Positions 1-5,542 are shown, counted from the stretch's first letter. The stretch: DNA of 6,484 nt from Oscillospiraceae bacterium UBA3851 (GCA_002392625.1 DGHJ01000138.1:1-6484); one strand, 5' to 3'. Numbers and translations: made by a program. The notes: generated by a model from the sequence alone, not told the origin.

Positions 1-200
1 CTGGCAGACAGGCGAGTGCCCAAATCTCTGATTTGGCTGCGCGAACTGATGCATGCGAGCAAAGCGGGTCGTAGTACGTGGCAAAATCACCGCTCAGCCT
101 ACGAAGTGTACGCATTGTCCGCCCATGGCGGACAATGCGTACACTTCGTAGGCGTCAAGCACTTTGTCAAAAAGTGTCTGTTGCAAAATAGCCCTTATCT
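1..200. other. Left-end intergenic DNA without a supported gene
   Basis: I see no credible gene here. A plus-strand open frame from a GTG at 16 and a minus-strand open frame of about 36 codons ending at 94 both run through the palindrome at 97-153, and neither has a ribosome site or a recognisable domain. The content is hairpins: a small one at 20-36, the long palindrome, and a short one at 160-176. The segment may be the end of a larger dispersed element that continues outside the window. Confidence 0.5.
97..153. repeat. Perfect 27-bp inverted repeat with 3-nt spacer
   Basis: The left arm (97-123) and right arm (127-153) are exact reverse complements, separated only by CAT at 124-126. Pairing breaks at 96/154, so the palindrome has sharp edges. 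It could extrude as a cruciform or fold as a very stable RNA hairpin on either strand. No U-run follows it in either direction, so an ordinary terminator is unlikely. A smaller hairpin (CACTTT at 160-165 with AAAGTG at 171-176) lies just to its right, and a 7-bp one (20-26 with 30-36) near the left edge. It could be an intergenic mobile repeat or the joined ends of one; I recognise no named family. Confidence 0.9.
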
Positions 201-236
201 GTCATTGCGAGGCCCCAACGGGGCCGTGGCAATCCG
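201..236 (+). repeat. GTCATTGCGAG hairpin repeat, left cluster copy 1
   Basis: The unit opens with GTCATTGCGA and closes with GTGGCAATCCG. Outer ATTGC (204-208) pairs with GCAAT (229-233). The inner stem is GGCCCC (211-216) with GGGGCC (220-225) around an AAC loop. The same ends recur in the next two copies and in the 1544-2003 cluster, but with different stem sequences. This is an intergenic palindromic repeat; orientation is given by the GTCATTGCGAG end. Confidence 0.85.
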
Positions 237-251
237 TATCCCCCGTCCCCC

Positions 252-294
252 GTCATTGCGAGCCGGTGACCGACGTCACCGCCGTGGCAATCCG
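252..294 (+). repeat. GTCATTGCGAG hairpin repeat, left cluster copy 2
   Basis: It has the same conserved ends as copy 1 (GTCATTGCGA and GTGGCAATCCG), but the inner stem is now GGTGAC (265-270) with GTCACC (275-280) and a CGAC loop. The stem sequence differs from copy 1 while pairing is kept. A C-rich run (CCGTCCCCCC) separates it from the next copy. Confidence 0.85.
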
Positions 295-301
295 TCCCCC
301 C

Positions 302-345
302 GTCATTGCGAGGCCCCAGCGGCACCGTGACGGGGCCGGAATCCG
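302..345 (+). repeat. GTCATTGCGAG hairpin repeat, left cluster copy 3 (diverged)
   Basis: The left end is conserved (GTCATTGCGAGG). The right end has degenerated to CCGGAATCCG in place of the usual GTGGCAATCCG. The stem GGCCCC (312-317) with GGGGCC (332-337) is kept around a 14-nt loop. It runs directly into a different repeat family at about 348. Confidence 0.75.
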
Positions 346-347
346 CC

Positions 348-436
348 AAAGCCTTCCCCTTGAGGGGAAGGTGCCGAGCGTCAGCGAGGCGGATGAGGTG
401 TCGCCGCCGCCCCCGCAGCGCCGGATGAGGCGTCAC
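348..436 (+). repeat. CCTTCCCC/GGGGAAGG dispersed repeat
   Basis: An 8-bp stem, CCTTCCCC (352-359) with GGGGAAGG (364-371), has a TTGA loop. It is followed by GCGTCAGCGAGGCGGATGAG and, after a CG-rich stretch, a second CGGATGAGGCGTC block echoing CGGATGAGGTGTC. From memory this layout matches a repeat frequent between genes of Faecalibacterium-like clostridia; I could not search for it. Its minus-strand reading would follow the lipoprotein terminator. Confidence 0.65.
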
Positions 437-443
437 AACATCA

Positions 444-474
444 AACGAGGAGAGGCACGTCGCCTCTCCTCGTT
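444..474 (-). terminator. Hairpin terminator of the lipoprotein gene
   Basis: A perfect 13-bp stem (444-456 with 462-474) encloses a 5-nt loop. It starts 20 bases beyond the lipoprotein stop codon. Read on the minus strand the stem ends in CGTT and is followed by TGATGTT, a poor U-run, so termination may be only partly intrinsic. The A/T bases on both sides would let it act in both directions. Confidence 0.7.
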
Positions 475-493
475 CCGCATTTTATGTACCGCG

Positions 494-1381
494 TCAGCTC
501 CTGGGGTTGTTCTCGTTCAGCGCGGCGCGGGCCTCGGCCAGCTCGTCGGCGGGCACGGTCTTGCCCAGCACGGCGGCCTCCCACTTGTCGCCCCACCACC
601 AGTAGCGGGTGGCCAGGCGGCCCATATCGCCCACGTTCTCCACCCGGCCCTGGCTGTCCAGCACCATGCCGTCCTTCCAGATCACCTTCTCCGGGTGGTC
701 GGTGAGCATGACGTACTCCACGGCGTAGATGTTCACGGTGCTGTCGTCGGTCTCGTCCACGTAGGAGCGCAGGTACTCCAGCCGGGTGATCTCCCAGCCG
801 GTGAAGGGCTGGCCGTTGTCCAGAGCGTCCTGGCGAATGGCCTCAATGGCCTGGCCCAGCAGCTGGCCGTAGCGCTCCATGGCCTGCTGGCTGATGACGC
901 TCTCATGATCCCGCATGTGGCGCAGCAGGGTGTAAAGCTCCTCGCCCTCCAGGTAGCACACGCCGAACTGGGAGCTTTTGTGTGCGGTGACGCGCACCAG
1001 ATTTTCGGTGAGGCCGCAGGTCATCTCCAGCCACATGTCGCCGGCGCTGAAGCCGGAGGACTTGCCCTCCAGGTGCACGGCCTTTGTCCAGTAGCCGTCC
1101 TTTCCCGGCTCCAGGCCCGCGGCCGCGCCGTCCTGCGGCGTGCGTTTGTTCCGGGCGGCCTCGCGCAGAGCCTCGGCCAGCTTGAAGCGCGTGACGCGCT
1201 TGTCGGCGAACTCGTGATCCACCGGGAAGCCGGTAGCCTCGATGTTGGCGATGAGACTCACCACGTTGATGGTGCCCATCTCCTCGTTTGTCTCCTCCTG
1301 CTGCTTTTGCCAGGGCCAGGTGCAGCCCGTCAGTCCCAGTGCCAGCACACATGAGAGCAGCAGCGCCATGATTCGTTTCAA
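494..1381 (-). CDS. Lipoprotein of unknown function
   Basis: This 295-residue protein has an N-terminal lipoprotein signal: positive MKR, a hydrophobic core, then the lipobox L17-T18-G19-C20, so it should be exported and lipid-anchored at Cys20. A Gln/Glu-rich linker (about 25-35) follows. The rest is soluble and mixed alpha/beta, with a Trp-rich stretch (YWWWGDKW) near the C-terminus. I recognise no enzyme motif or family. The start is TTG at 1381: AAAGGAG lies 8 nt upstream, whereas the ATG at 1369 is 20 nt away, and frame-open codons further upstream cross the promoter. It is a single-gene unit with its own promoter and terminator, flanked on both sides by GTCATTGCGAG repeats in the same orientation. 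The lipoprotein call is secure; the function is unknown. Confidence 0.9.
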   Translation of the reverse strand: MKRIMALLLSCVLALGLTGCTWPWQKQQEETNEEMGTINVVSLIANIEATGFPVDHEFADKRVTRFKLAEALREAARNKRTPQDGAAAGLEPGKDGYWTKAVHLEGKSSGFSAGDMWLEMTCGLTENLVRVTAHKSSQFGVCYLEGEELYTLLRHMRDHESVISQQAMERYGQLLGQAIEAIRQDALDNGQPFTGWEITRLEYLRSYVDETDDSTVNIYAVEYVMLTDHPEKVIWKDGMVLDSQGRVENVGDMGRLATRYWWWGDKWEAAVLGKTVPADELAEARAALNENNPRS

Positions 1382-1424
1382 ATGATCCACTCCTTTCCGT
1401 GCTTGGGTTGATCTCTTGGCCCGT

Positions 1425-1453
1425 ATTGTAGTGCAAAACCTCCGCCGGGTCAA
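1425..1453 (-). promoter_or_regulatory. Sigma-A-type promoter of the lipoprotein gene
   Basis: On the minus strand, TTGACC (1453-1448) and TACAAT (1430-1425) are separated by exactly 17 nt. Each hexamer is one base from consensus. Transcription should begin near 1418, giving a leader of about 37 nt that contains the AAAGGAG site at 1390-1396 and the TTG start at 1381. This places the true gene start downstream of the longer open frame. Confidence 0.85.
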
Positions 1454-1543
1454 TATGTTGTGCCACATTGTCATCAAACCTGGTGCCAATTCGACGCTTC
1501 TGTTACCGTTTCGCAACCCCCGGAAGAGGAAAGTTCCCCGTCC

Positions 1544-1606
1544 GTCATTGCGAAACGTTGCTCCGCTGGGCGTCCGGAGGCAGCTCCCTGCGGTGTCATC
1601 GGAATG
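1544..1606 (+). repeat. Diverged GTCATTGCGAG repeat, right cluster copy 0
   Basis: It begins GTCATTGCGAAACG and ends TCATCGGAATG, recalling the left and right ends of the 81-bp elements further right, but the interior is different and shorter. I read it as an old, decayed member of the same family. Confidence 0.5.
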
Positions 1607-1650
1607 TTGGGCGTTGCAGGGGCCGGCGTCTTCGACGGCCCTTTTCCCCT

Positions 1651-1733
1651 GTCATTGCGAGGAGGCCACGTAGGGGCCGACGCGGCAATCCGTCCCCCCG
1701 CATCCCCCGCGCCGCTTCGCCCCTCGGAATGGC
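1651..1733 (+). repeat. 81-bp-class palindromic element, copy 1
   Basis: The left terminus GTCATTGCGAGG and right terminus CCTCGGAATGGC are imperfect inverted repeats. The interior holds GGCC(N5)GGGGCC, then GGCAATCCGTCCCCCC and a C-rich run. It is the most diverged of three tandem copies, with a slightly longer interior and GAC changed to GGC at the right terminus. The next copy starts 97 bases on. There is no coding content, so it is non-autonomous if mobile. Confidence 0.85.
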
Positions 1734-1747
1734 ACCCCCTTTTTCCT

Positions 1748-1828
1748 GTCATTGCGAGGAGGCCACGTAGGGGCCGACGCGGCAATCCGTCCCCCCGCAT
1801 CCCCCGTCGCTTCGCCCCTCGGAATGAC
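1748..1828 (+). repeat. 81-bp palindromic element, copy 2
   Basis: GTCATTGCGAGG at the left matches CCTCGGAATGAC at the right as an inverted repeat at 11 of 12 positions. The interior is the same as copy 1 apart from a shorter C-rich segment. It is 93 bases from copy 3, and the spacers between elements are pyrimidine-only (C and T runs). Confidence 0.88.
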
Positions 1829-1840
1829 CCCCTTTCCCCT

Positions 1841-1921
1841 GTCATTGCGAGGAGGCCACGTAGGGGCCGACGCGGCAATCCGTCCCCCCGCATTCCCCGT
1901 CGCTTTGCTCCTCGGAATGAC
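1841..1921 (+). repeat. 81-bp palindromic element, copy 3
   Basis: It is nearly identical to copy 2: over the 93-base period I count five differences, all C in copy 2 and T in copy 3. The terminal inverted repeat GTCATTGCGAGG/CCTCGGAATGAC is intact. The near-identity with copy 2 points to recent tandem duplication or gene conversion. Confidence 0.88.
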
Positions 1922-1933
1922 CCCCTTTTTCCT

Positions 1934-2003
1934 GTCATTGCGAGGCCAGCGCGCACGCTGGCCGTGGCAATCCGTCCCCCCGCATCCCCCGCGGCGATCC
2001 GCA
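1934..2003 (+). repeat. GTCATTGCGAG hairpin repeat, right cluster copy 4
   Basis: It starts with GTCATTGCGAGGCC and has the short-unit layout of the left cluster, not that of the three copies before it. The stem is GGCCAGCG (1944-1951) with CGCTGGCC (1956-1963) and a CGCA loop, followed by GTGGCAATCCGTCCCCCC. The right terminus decays after the C-rich run, so the end is approximate. It links the two clusters as one family. Confidence 0.8.
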
Positions 2004-2018
2004 GCCCCAACAATACAA

Positions 2019-2047
2019 CGCCCTGCGCCGCGCACGGCGCAGGGGCG
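2019..2047 (-). terminator. Weak hairpin terminator after the C39-like gene
   Basis: Ten perfect base pairs (2021-2030 with 2035-2044) enclose a 4-nt loop, extendable by CG pairs across a one-base bulge. It lies 57 bases beyond the stop of the C39-like gene. On the minus strand it is followed by TTGTATTGTT, which is U-rich but interrupted. Similar GC hairpins in the neighbouring repeats mean it could instead be repeat debris. Confidence 0.5.
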
Positions 2048-2103
2048 TCCTCTTCTCTTTCAATTCCCTTTCATTCCCTTTCGGTATGCGTTATGTCAAC
2101 CGC

Positions 2104-2751
2104 CTACGCCTTCACGGCCACGTAGCCGCAGATGCGCAGCGTCTCGGCGTCGATGTACCGCGGCCCGCCGGACCAGCCGTCGGCCACCAGCAGATAGAGT
2201 CGGGGCCCGCCCCGCCCGGCCACGGAGACGCGAACGTACCCGTAGGCCACGGCCAGATGAGACCCATAGCAGCGGTGGCCCGTCATAGTCAGCACCAGCA
2301 GCCGTCCCCGCGCCAGCTCCCGCGCCATCTGCTCCGGCCGTGCCTGGACGCGCCAGGTCTGCTGTGCGTCCCGGATGCCGCACTGGCGCAGGCAGGCGGC
2401 CACGTAAGGCCCCAGCAGCAGGTAGGACGTGCCGCCCAGATGGACCTTCTCCGGGATGTTCCAGTAGGTCAGCCGCCGCCGTCCGATGGCGGCGCACCGG
2501 GCGAAGACCTCCGCCGGGTCGTTGCGGGCCATGCCCCGCCGCTTCTGGATGGCGCAGATCACGTTGGTCACGGCGGTGGGGCCGCAGTGCTGGTGAAAGT
2601 CCCGCTCCTCCGTCCGGGCGAACTGACCGGTGGTGTGGTAGGCCGCCGCGCCGGCCCAGGGGGTCACCCGCTCCGCCACGGAGCAGGGATAGCCGGTCCG
2701 GGCCACCGCGTGGGCCACCGGATCGGCGATGGGTTGGAGCTTCTGCGCCAC
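2104..2751 (-). CDS. C39-like (papain-fold) cysteine peptidase homologue
   Basis: This 215-residue protein carries the C39-type active-site pattern: Gln54-x-Cys56-Gly-Pro-Thr-Ala, His165 in GSHLAVAYGY, and Asp191 in VADGW. These fit the oxyanion Gln and the Cys/His/Asp triad of the peptidase C39-like family, whose members cleave Gly-Gly leaders or other peptides. There is no ABC transporter domain, membrane segment or signal peptide, so it is predicted to be cytoplasmic. The start is GTG at 2751, 8 nt after AGGAAGG; a GTG at 2760 directly abuts that site and is less likely. It is rich in Arg. It has its own promoter and weak terminator and no partner peptide gene beside it. The fold call is good; peptidase activity and substrate are unproven. 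Confidence 0.78.
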   Translation of the reverse strand: MAQKLQPIADPVAHAVARTGYPCSVAERVTPWAGAAAYHTTGQFARTEERDFHQHCGPTAVTNVICAIQKRRGMARNDPAEVFARCAAIGRRRLTYWNIPEKVHLGGTSYLLLGPYVAACLRQCGIRDAQQTWRVQARPEQMARELARGRLLVLTMTGHRCYGSHLAVAYGYVRVSVAGRGGPRLYLLVADGWSGGPRYIDAETLRICGYVAVKA

Positions 2752-2767
2752 GCCTCTCACCTTCCTT

Positions 2768-2783
2768 TTTTGTAATCATACCA
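2768..2783 (-). promoter_or_regulatory. Extended -10 promoter of the C39-like gene
   Basis: On the minus strand TGG precedes TATGAT (2780-2775), an extended -10 one base from TATAAT. The -35 region is poor (TGGCAA-like). Transcription near 2768 would give a leader of only about 17 nt, almost all of it the AAGGAAGG ribosome site (2760-2767). Such a short leader leaves little room for other control. Confidence 0.6.
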
Positions 2784-2833
2784 CACTTTTCCGCCGTTTG
2801 CCACCCTCGCCGCGGAAAAAACGCACCTGCGCC

Positions 2834-2866
2834 AAAAGCGGAGAGGCGCTCTGCCTCCCCGCTTTT
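2834..2866 (-). terminator. Operon terminator after the alpha/beta hydrolase gene
   Basis: A 14-bp stem with one G-U pair (2834-2847 with 2853-2866) encloses a 5-nt loop. It is bounded by AAAA before and TTTT after on the minus strand, 20 bases beyond the hydrolase stop. A further T6 run lies about 15 bases downstream. The stem shares the GAGAGGC core with the terminator at 444-474. Confidence 0.8.
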
Positions 2867-2886
2867 GTCTTGTTCTCAAATCCGAC

Positions 2887-3624
2887 TCACGCCGTCAGCA
2901 GCGCGCGGATCGCCTCCGCCGTAACGGTCTGCTGCTCCGCCGCGCTGACGGTGGGGACGCCGTCCCCCCGCTGGGGTCCGTAGGACCCGAAGCCGGCGTG
3001 GCAGCCGCCCTCGATGACCACCTCGGTGAGATCCTCCGGCAGGTTGGGCCGGTGCTTCTCATACGTCTCCGCGTCCATCACGCCGTCCTCGGTGCCGTAC
3101 ACGCTCAGCACCCGGAGACCGCTGTGGGATAGATCCGCCGTGGCATAGGCGGCCAGCAGGACCACCGCGTCCACGTTCTCCGTGTGCTTGGCGGCGTAGT
3201 CCGCCGCCATGACGCCGCCCAGGGAGTGTCCCCCCACGGCCCAGACGTCCACCTCCGGGAATTCCGCCGGGATGCCGTCTGCCGCGGCGCCGTTCAGCAC
3301 CGCCAGATTCAGCGGCATCTTCAGCAGCACGCAGAGGACGCCCTCCTGGGCCAGCTTTTCCATCAGCGGCGCGTAGGCGGTGTATTCCACCTTGCCGCCG
3401 GGGTAGAAGATCAGCCCGGCCTCCGGCTCCTCCGGGGCGAACACGATGCGCCCCTTCTCCATGCGCACCGCCACGGCGGGATCAGGGTTTTCCAGCGAGG
3501 CCAAAGCCGTCCGGTCGGCACGGTAATAGTCGCTGACGTAGATGACCACGGCCAGCACCAGGGCCAGCAGCACCCCCAGAAGGACCCGCCGGGCGGGATG
3601 CCTGCGCCCGCTCATCCCCGCCAT
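2887..3624 (-). CDS. Membrane-anchored alpha/beta hydrolase
   Basis: This 245-residue protein has a basic N-terminus (GRRHPARR) and one membrane segment (about 12-31), which predicts a cytoplasmic N-terminus and an extracytoplasmic catalytic domain. The domain is an alpha/beta hydrolase of the Abhydrolase_5 type: the nucleophile elbow is GGHSLGG with Ser134, the acid is Asp180 in YGTEDGVM, and the base is His209 in GGCHAGFG. IFYPGGKVEY (about 72-81) fits the oxyanion-loop strand. It is probably an esterase, thioesterase or peptidase-like hydrolase; the substrate is unknown. The ATG at 3624 overlaps the previous stop by one base (TGATG); a GTG one codon earlier and an ATG at 3615 are alternatives. 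It is the last gene of the operon, before the terminator at 2834-2866. Confidence 0.85.
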   Translation of the reverse strand: MAGMSGRRHPARRVLLGVLLALVLAVVIYVSDYYRADRTALASLENPDPAVAVRMEKGRIVFAPEEPEAGLIFYPGGKVEYTAYAPLMEKLAQEGVLCVLLKMPLNLAVLNGAAADGIPAEFPEVDVWAVGGHSLGGVMAADYAAKHTENVDAVVLLAAYATADLSHSGLRVLSVYGTEDGVMDAETYEKHRPNLPEDLTEVVIEGGCHAGFGSYGPQRGDGVPTVSAAEQQTVTAEAIRALLTA

Positions 3625-4289
3625 CACCGGTCGGTCTTCCCGAAGATGAGGAAGAACAGCACCATGAACACCTCGCCGAACATGCCGATGAGGAAGATCA
3701 GGTCAAAGTTGCCGGTGGCCGGACCCAGGGCGGAGAAGGCGAACATCAGGAAGCCCGCCAGAAACAGCGCCGGGTTCTTCCGCTTGATCCACACGGCGAT
3801 ACCGGCGGCGATCAGCGGCACCACGGTGCCGTAGGACAGAACGCGGGTAAACCGCTCCGCCAGGGCCGGGGTGCCCTCGCCGGAGAGGAAGCGGGTGATG
3901 CCCGCCACCGAGGAGGGCTCCAGCCTCGTCAGGATGCCGGACACGGCGCCGCACACCATCAGCACCGCCGTCGCGATCCACACGGCGGTTTTCGCCTTTT
4001 TGGACCAGCGCAGCGCCTCGGCGCAGATGGGCAGCAGCAGCGGGATGAACAGCCCGTGGAAGACGAACCGCAGCTGGCTCAGGGGCCGCAGCGCGTTTTC
4101 CGGCAGCAGCGCGCCCAGGGCCAGCACGGCGGCGTCGTAGCACAGGGCCAGGGACACCAGGGCCATATAGAGCAGGATCGGCTTCTTCCGTTTGCCGAAC
4201 AGGGCCAGCAGAATGACGCCGAAGATCAGCTCCAGCCCGGCCAGGATCCCCGCCAGCACGGGGCCGTTGGCCAGTAAAAAGTCACGCAT
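3624..4289 (-). CDS. Seven-helix integral membrane protein, unknown family
   Basis: This 221-residue protein is almost all membrane. Segments lie at about 8-31, 37-60, 70-92, 101-119, 149-166, 172-189 and 194-216, with basic loops (GKRKK, WSKKAK, IKRKN) that should face the cytoplasm. The third segment holds RFVFHGLFIPLLLPICAEAL, with a His and Pro inside the bilayer that could be functional. I do not recognise the family; it is not a known transporter layout. The ATG is well fixed by GGAGG 8 nt upstream. It begins 15 bases after the bilin-reductase-like gene and is translationally coupled to the hydrolase, whose ATG overlaps its TGA. It may be a small-molecule carrier, membrane enzyme or sensor, but nothing seen decides this. 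Confidence 0.85.
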   Translation of the reverse strand: MRDFLLANGPVLAGILAGLELIFGVILLALFGKRKKPILLYMALVSLALCYDAAVLALGALLPENALRPLSQLRFVFHGLFIPLLLPICAEALRWSKKAKTAVWIATAVLMVCGAVSGILTRLEPSSVAGITRFLSGEGTPALAERFTRVLSYGTVVPLIAAGIAVWIKRKNPALFLAGFLMFAFSALGPATGNFDLIFLIGMFGEVFMVLFFLIFGKTDR

Positions 4290-4304
4290 AGGGATCTCCT
4301 CCTT

Positions 4305-4958
4305 TTATTTGCAGGAAAACACGTACTTCTCAAAGATCTCCCGCGCCGTCTCCTGACCGAAGAGCTTTTTGAACTGGTCCACCGCCGGTCCGCCGTGGGT
4401 GAACAGACCGTCCACGTAGGCGGCGGTCTTCGCCTTCTTTGCAGCCGGATCCACCGCCTCTGCCCGGCCCACGTTGGCCCGGTAGGCGGCAAAATAGGCG
4501 GCGGTGATCTCCTCCTTGCGCTCCTTCAGGCTCTTGTCGGAGGCGCCCAGGGAGAAGTCATAGCGGATGCCGTCGTACCACCGCGGCTCCGTTTTATAGG
4601 GCGGCAGATCGGCCCAGCGCTCCTTCACCTGCCGGTACTGGAGCGCCGACTCGGCGTCCAGAGGTGCGAGCATGTTGTCGTAGAACTCCTGGAGCAGCGT
4701 GCACTTGCCGGCGGCCTTGATGAAGTCGCCGGAGTAGATGGGCACGTCCTTCTCCTCCGCCGTCAGGATAAAGCTCTCCATCTGCATGAGGCCCAGCATG
4801 GCGGACATGTCGATGACGCTCATGGACCCCAGCCCCTTGATCTCATAGGAGGAGATGCGGAAGGTCATGCCGGACTTCTTCAGCACGGCGTAAGGTCTCA
4901 CGTCCCGCTCACGCACGGGATAGTCCCGGCGCAGCTCGTGTAAAATCAGCTCTTTCAT
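4305..4958 (-). CDS. Ferredoxin-dependent bilin reductase-like protein
   Basis: This is a soluble 217-residue protein with no signal peptide or membrane segment. Residues 56-82 align without gaps, from memory, with the core of cyanobacterial PcyA: GL at 56-57, Pro73, and Asp78 at the place of the catalytic Asp105 in LPLFGCD (here VPIYSGD). The C-terminus (FKKLFG at 196-201 through KYVF at 211-214) matches the family ending of the EKAFG...VLF type. The length is close to that of the family. The counterparts of PcyA His88 and Asp220 look to be Glu61 and Gly, so chemistry or substrate may differ. The family reduces linear tetrapyrroles with ferredoxin. No heme oxygenase or ferredoxin gene is in view. 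Its ATG overlaps the upstream TGA (ATGA). The fold is a reasoned guess; activity is not shown. Confidence 0.5.
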   Translation of the reverse strand: MKELILHELRRDYPVRERDVRPYAVLKKSGMTFRISSYEIKGLGSMSVIDMSAMLGLMQMESFILTAEEKDVPIYSGDFIKAAGKCTLLQEFYDNMLAPLDAESALQYRQVKERWADLPPYKTEPRWYDGIRYDFSLGASDKSLKERKEEITAAYFAAYRANVGRAEAVDPAAKKAKTAAYVDGLFTHGGPAVDQFKKLFGQETAREIFEKYVFSCK

Positions 4959-5542
4959 TTTCTGACCAGCTTTCCGGCGGCCAGCAGGAAGATCCCCTGG
5001 CCCACCAGATTGACGCCCTCGGCGATCCAGTTCATAGACGCCTGGGTGAAATCGCGGGAGGACAGATAGCCCATGCCCAGCATCAGCACGAAGGCGATCC
5101 AGAACAGCACGGCGGCGCCGTGCTTCTTCTCCCTGGCCGCCAGCACGCCCAGGCCGCCGTACAGGCCCAGGCTGCCCAAAACCAGCAGCGCCACGAAGAT
5201 CATGGTGCCGGAGAACACGGCGGGCGCGGCGGCGTAGACGGTGTTTTTCTTCTGAGGCGCGGTCAGCAGGGCCACGATGGCGATGCCGGAGAGCAGGAAG
5301 CCCACGGACTGCATGGGGAAAAACGCCTGATTCAGCCGGTCAAAGTCGCACACGTTCAGGGCGTAGAGCAGCTTCCACAGGGCCTTGGTCAGCCCCGCGC
5401 AGATGGTCATGACCGTGCCGCCGGCAAACAGGGCGAAGGCGCCCTTGCTCATCCGGTGGTAGAGGCCCCGCTGCAGCACCACGGCTGCGATCAGGAACAG
5501 GATCACCGGCACGAAATCCACCAGAGCCAGGGGGACGCTCAT
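4955..5542 (-). CDS. Six-helix integral membrane protein, unknown family
   Basis: This 195-residue protein has hydrophobic segments at about 6-24, 34-52, 76-94, 104-133 (one long or two short), 143-160 and 171-190. Short polar loops contain LYHRMSKG and CDFDRLNQ. It carries no motif I recognise. The ATG at 5542 is fixed by AGGAGG 7 nt upstream, and it overlaps the TGA of the DUF1295 gene by 4 bases (ATGA). Its own stop overlaps the next start in the same way. The frame stays open far upstream to 6193, but that part lies opposite the DUF1295 gene in another frame and is not coding. Its layout resembles the seven-helix protein two genes on (small hydrophobic protein in the same operon), but I see no clear sequence similarity. 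Confidence 0.85.
   Translation of the reverse strand: MSVPLALVDFVPVILFLIAAVVLQRGLYHRMSKGAFALFAGGTVMTICAGLTKALWKLLYALNVCDFDRLNQAFFPMQSVGFLLSGIAIVALLTAPQKKNTVYAAAPAVFSGTMIFVALLVLGSLGLYGGLGVLAAREKKHGAAVLFWIAFVLMLGMGYLSSRDFTQASMNWIAEGVNLVGQGIFLLAAGKLVRK

Noticed and set aside
97..176. An intrinsic terminator for a gene beyond the left edge
   Set aside because: The stem is far longer than usual for a terminator, has a 3-nt spacer, and no U-run follows in either direction.
94..204. A minus-strand peptide frame of about 36 codons ending at 94
   Set aside because: It reads like a peptide only because it crosses the palindrome. It has no ATG or GTG near its start and no ribosome site.
164..1354. A 396-codon open frame on the plus strand
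   Set aside because: It runs through three repeats and then antisense to the lipoprotein gene. There is no ribosome site, and the long open stretch comes from high GC. The minus-strand gene has a promoter, ribosome site, lipobox and terminator.
1382..1516. An N-terminal extension of the lipoprotein to 1516
   Set aside because: It would cross the promoter (1425-1453) and bury the signal peptide 45 residues inside the protein. The TTG at 1381 has a well-placed ribosome site.
1544..2003. A CRISPR array
   Set aside because: The repeated units are 81-bp palindromic elements at 93-97 base periods with C/T-run spacers, not short identical repeats with unique spacers. No cas gene is present.
1460..2288. 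Several open frames through the tandem repeats on both strands
   Set aside because: They encode repeated Arg/Pro/Ala-rich strings that only mirror the DNA repeat, with no ribosome sites or domains.
2086..2779. Alternative frames on both strands over the C39-like gene
   Set aside because: They are GC-driven shadows. Only the frame 2104-2751 has family motifs, a correctly spaced ribosome site and a promoter.
3184..3834. A plus-strand open frame over the hydrolase and seven-helix genes
   Set aside because: It is antisense to two well-supported genes, with a His/Gln-rich composition typical of a shadow frame.
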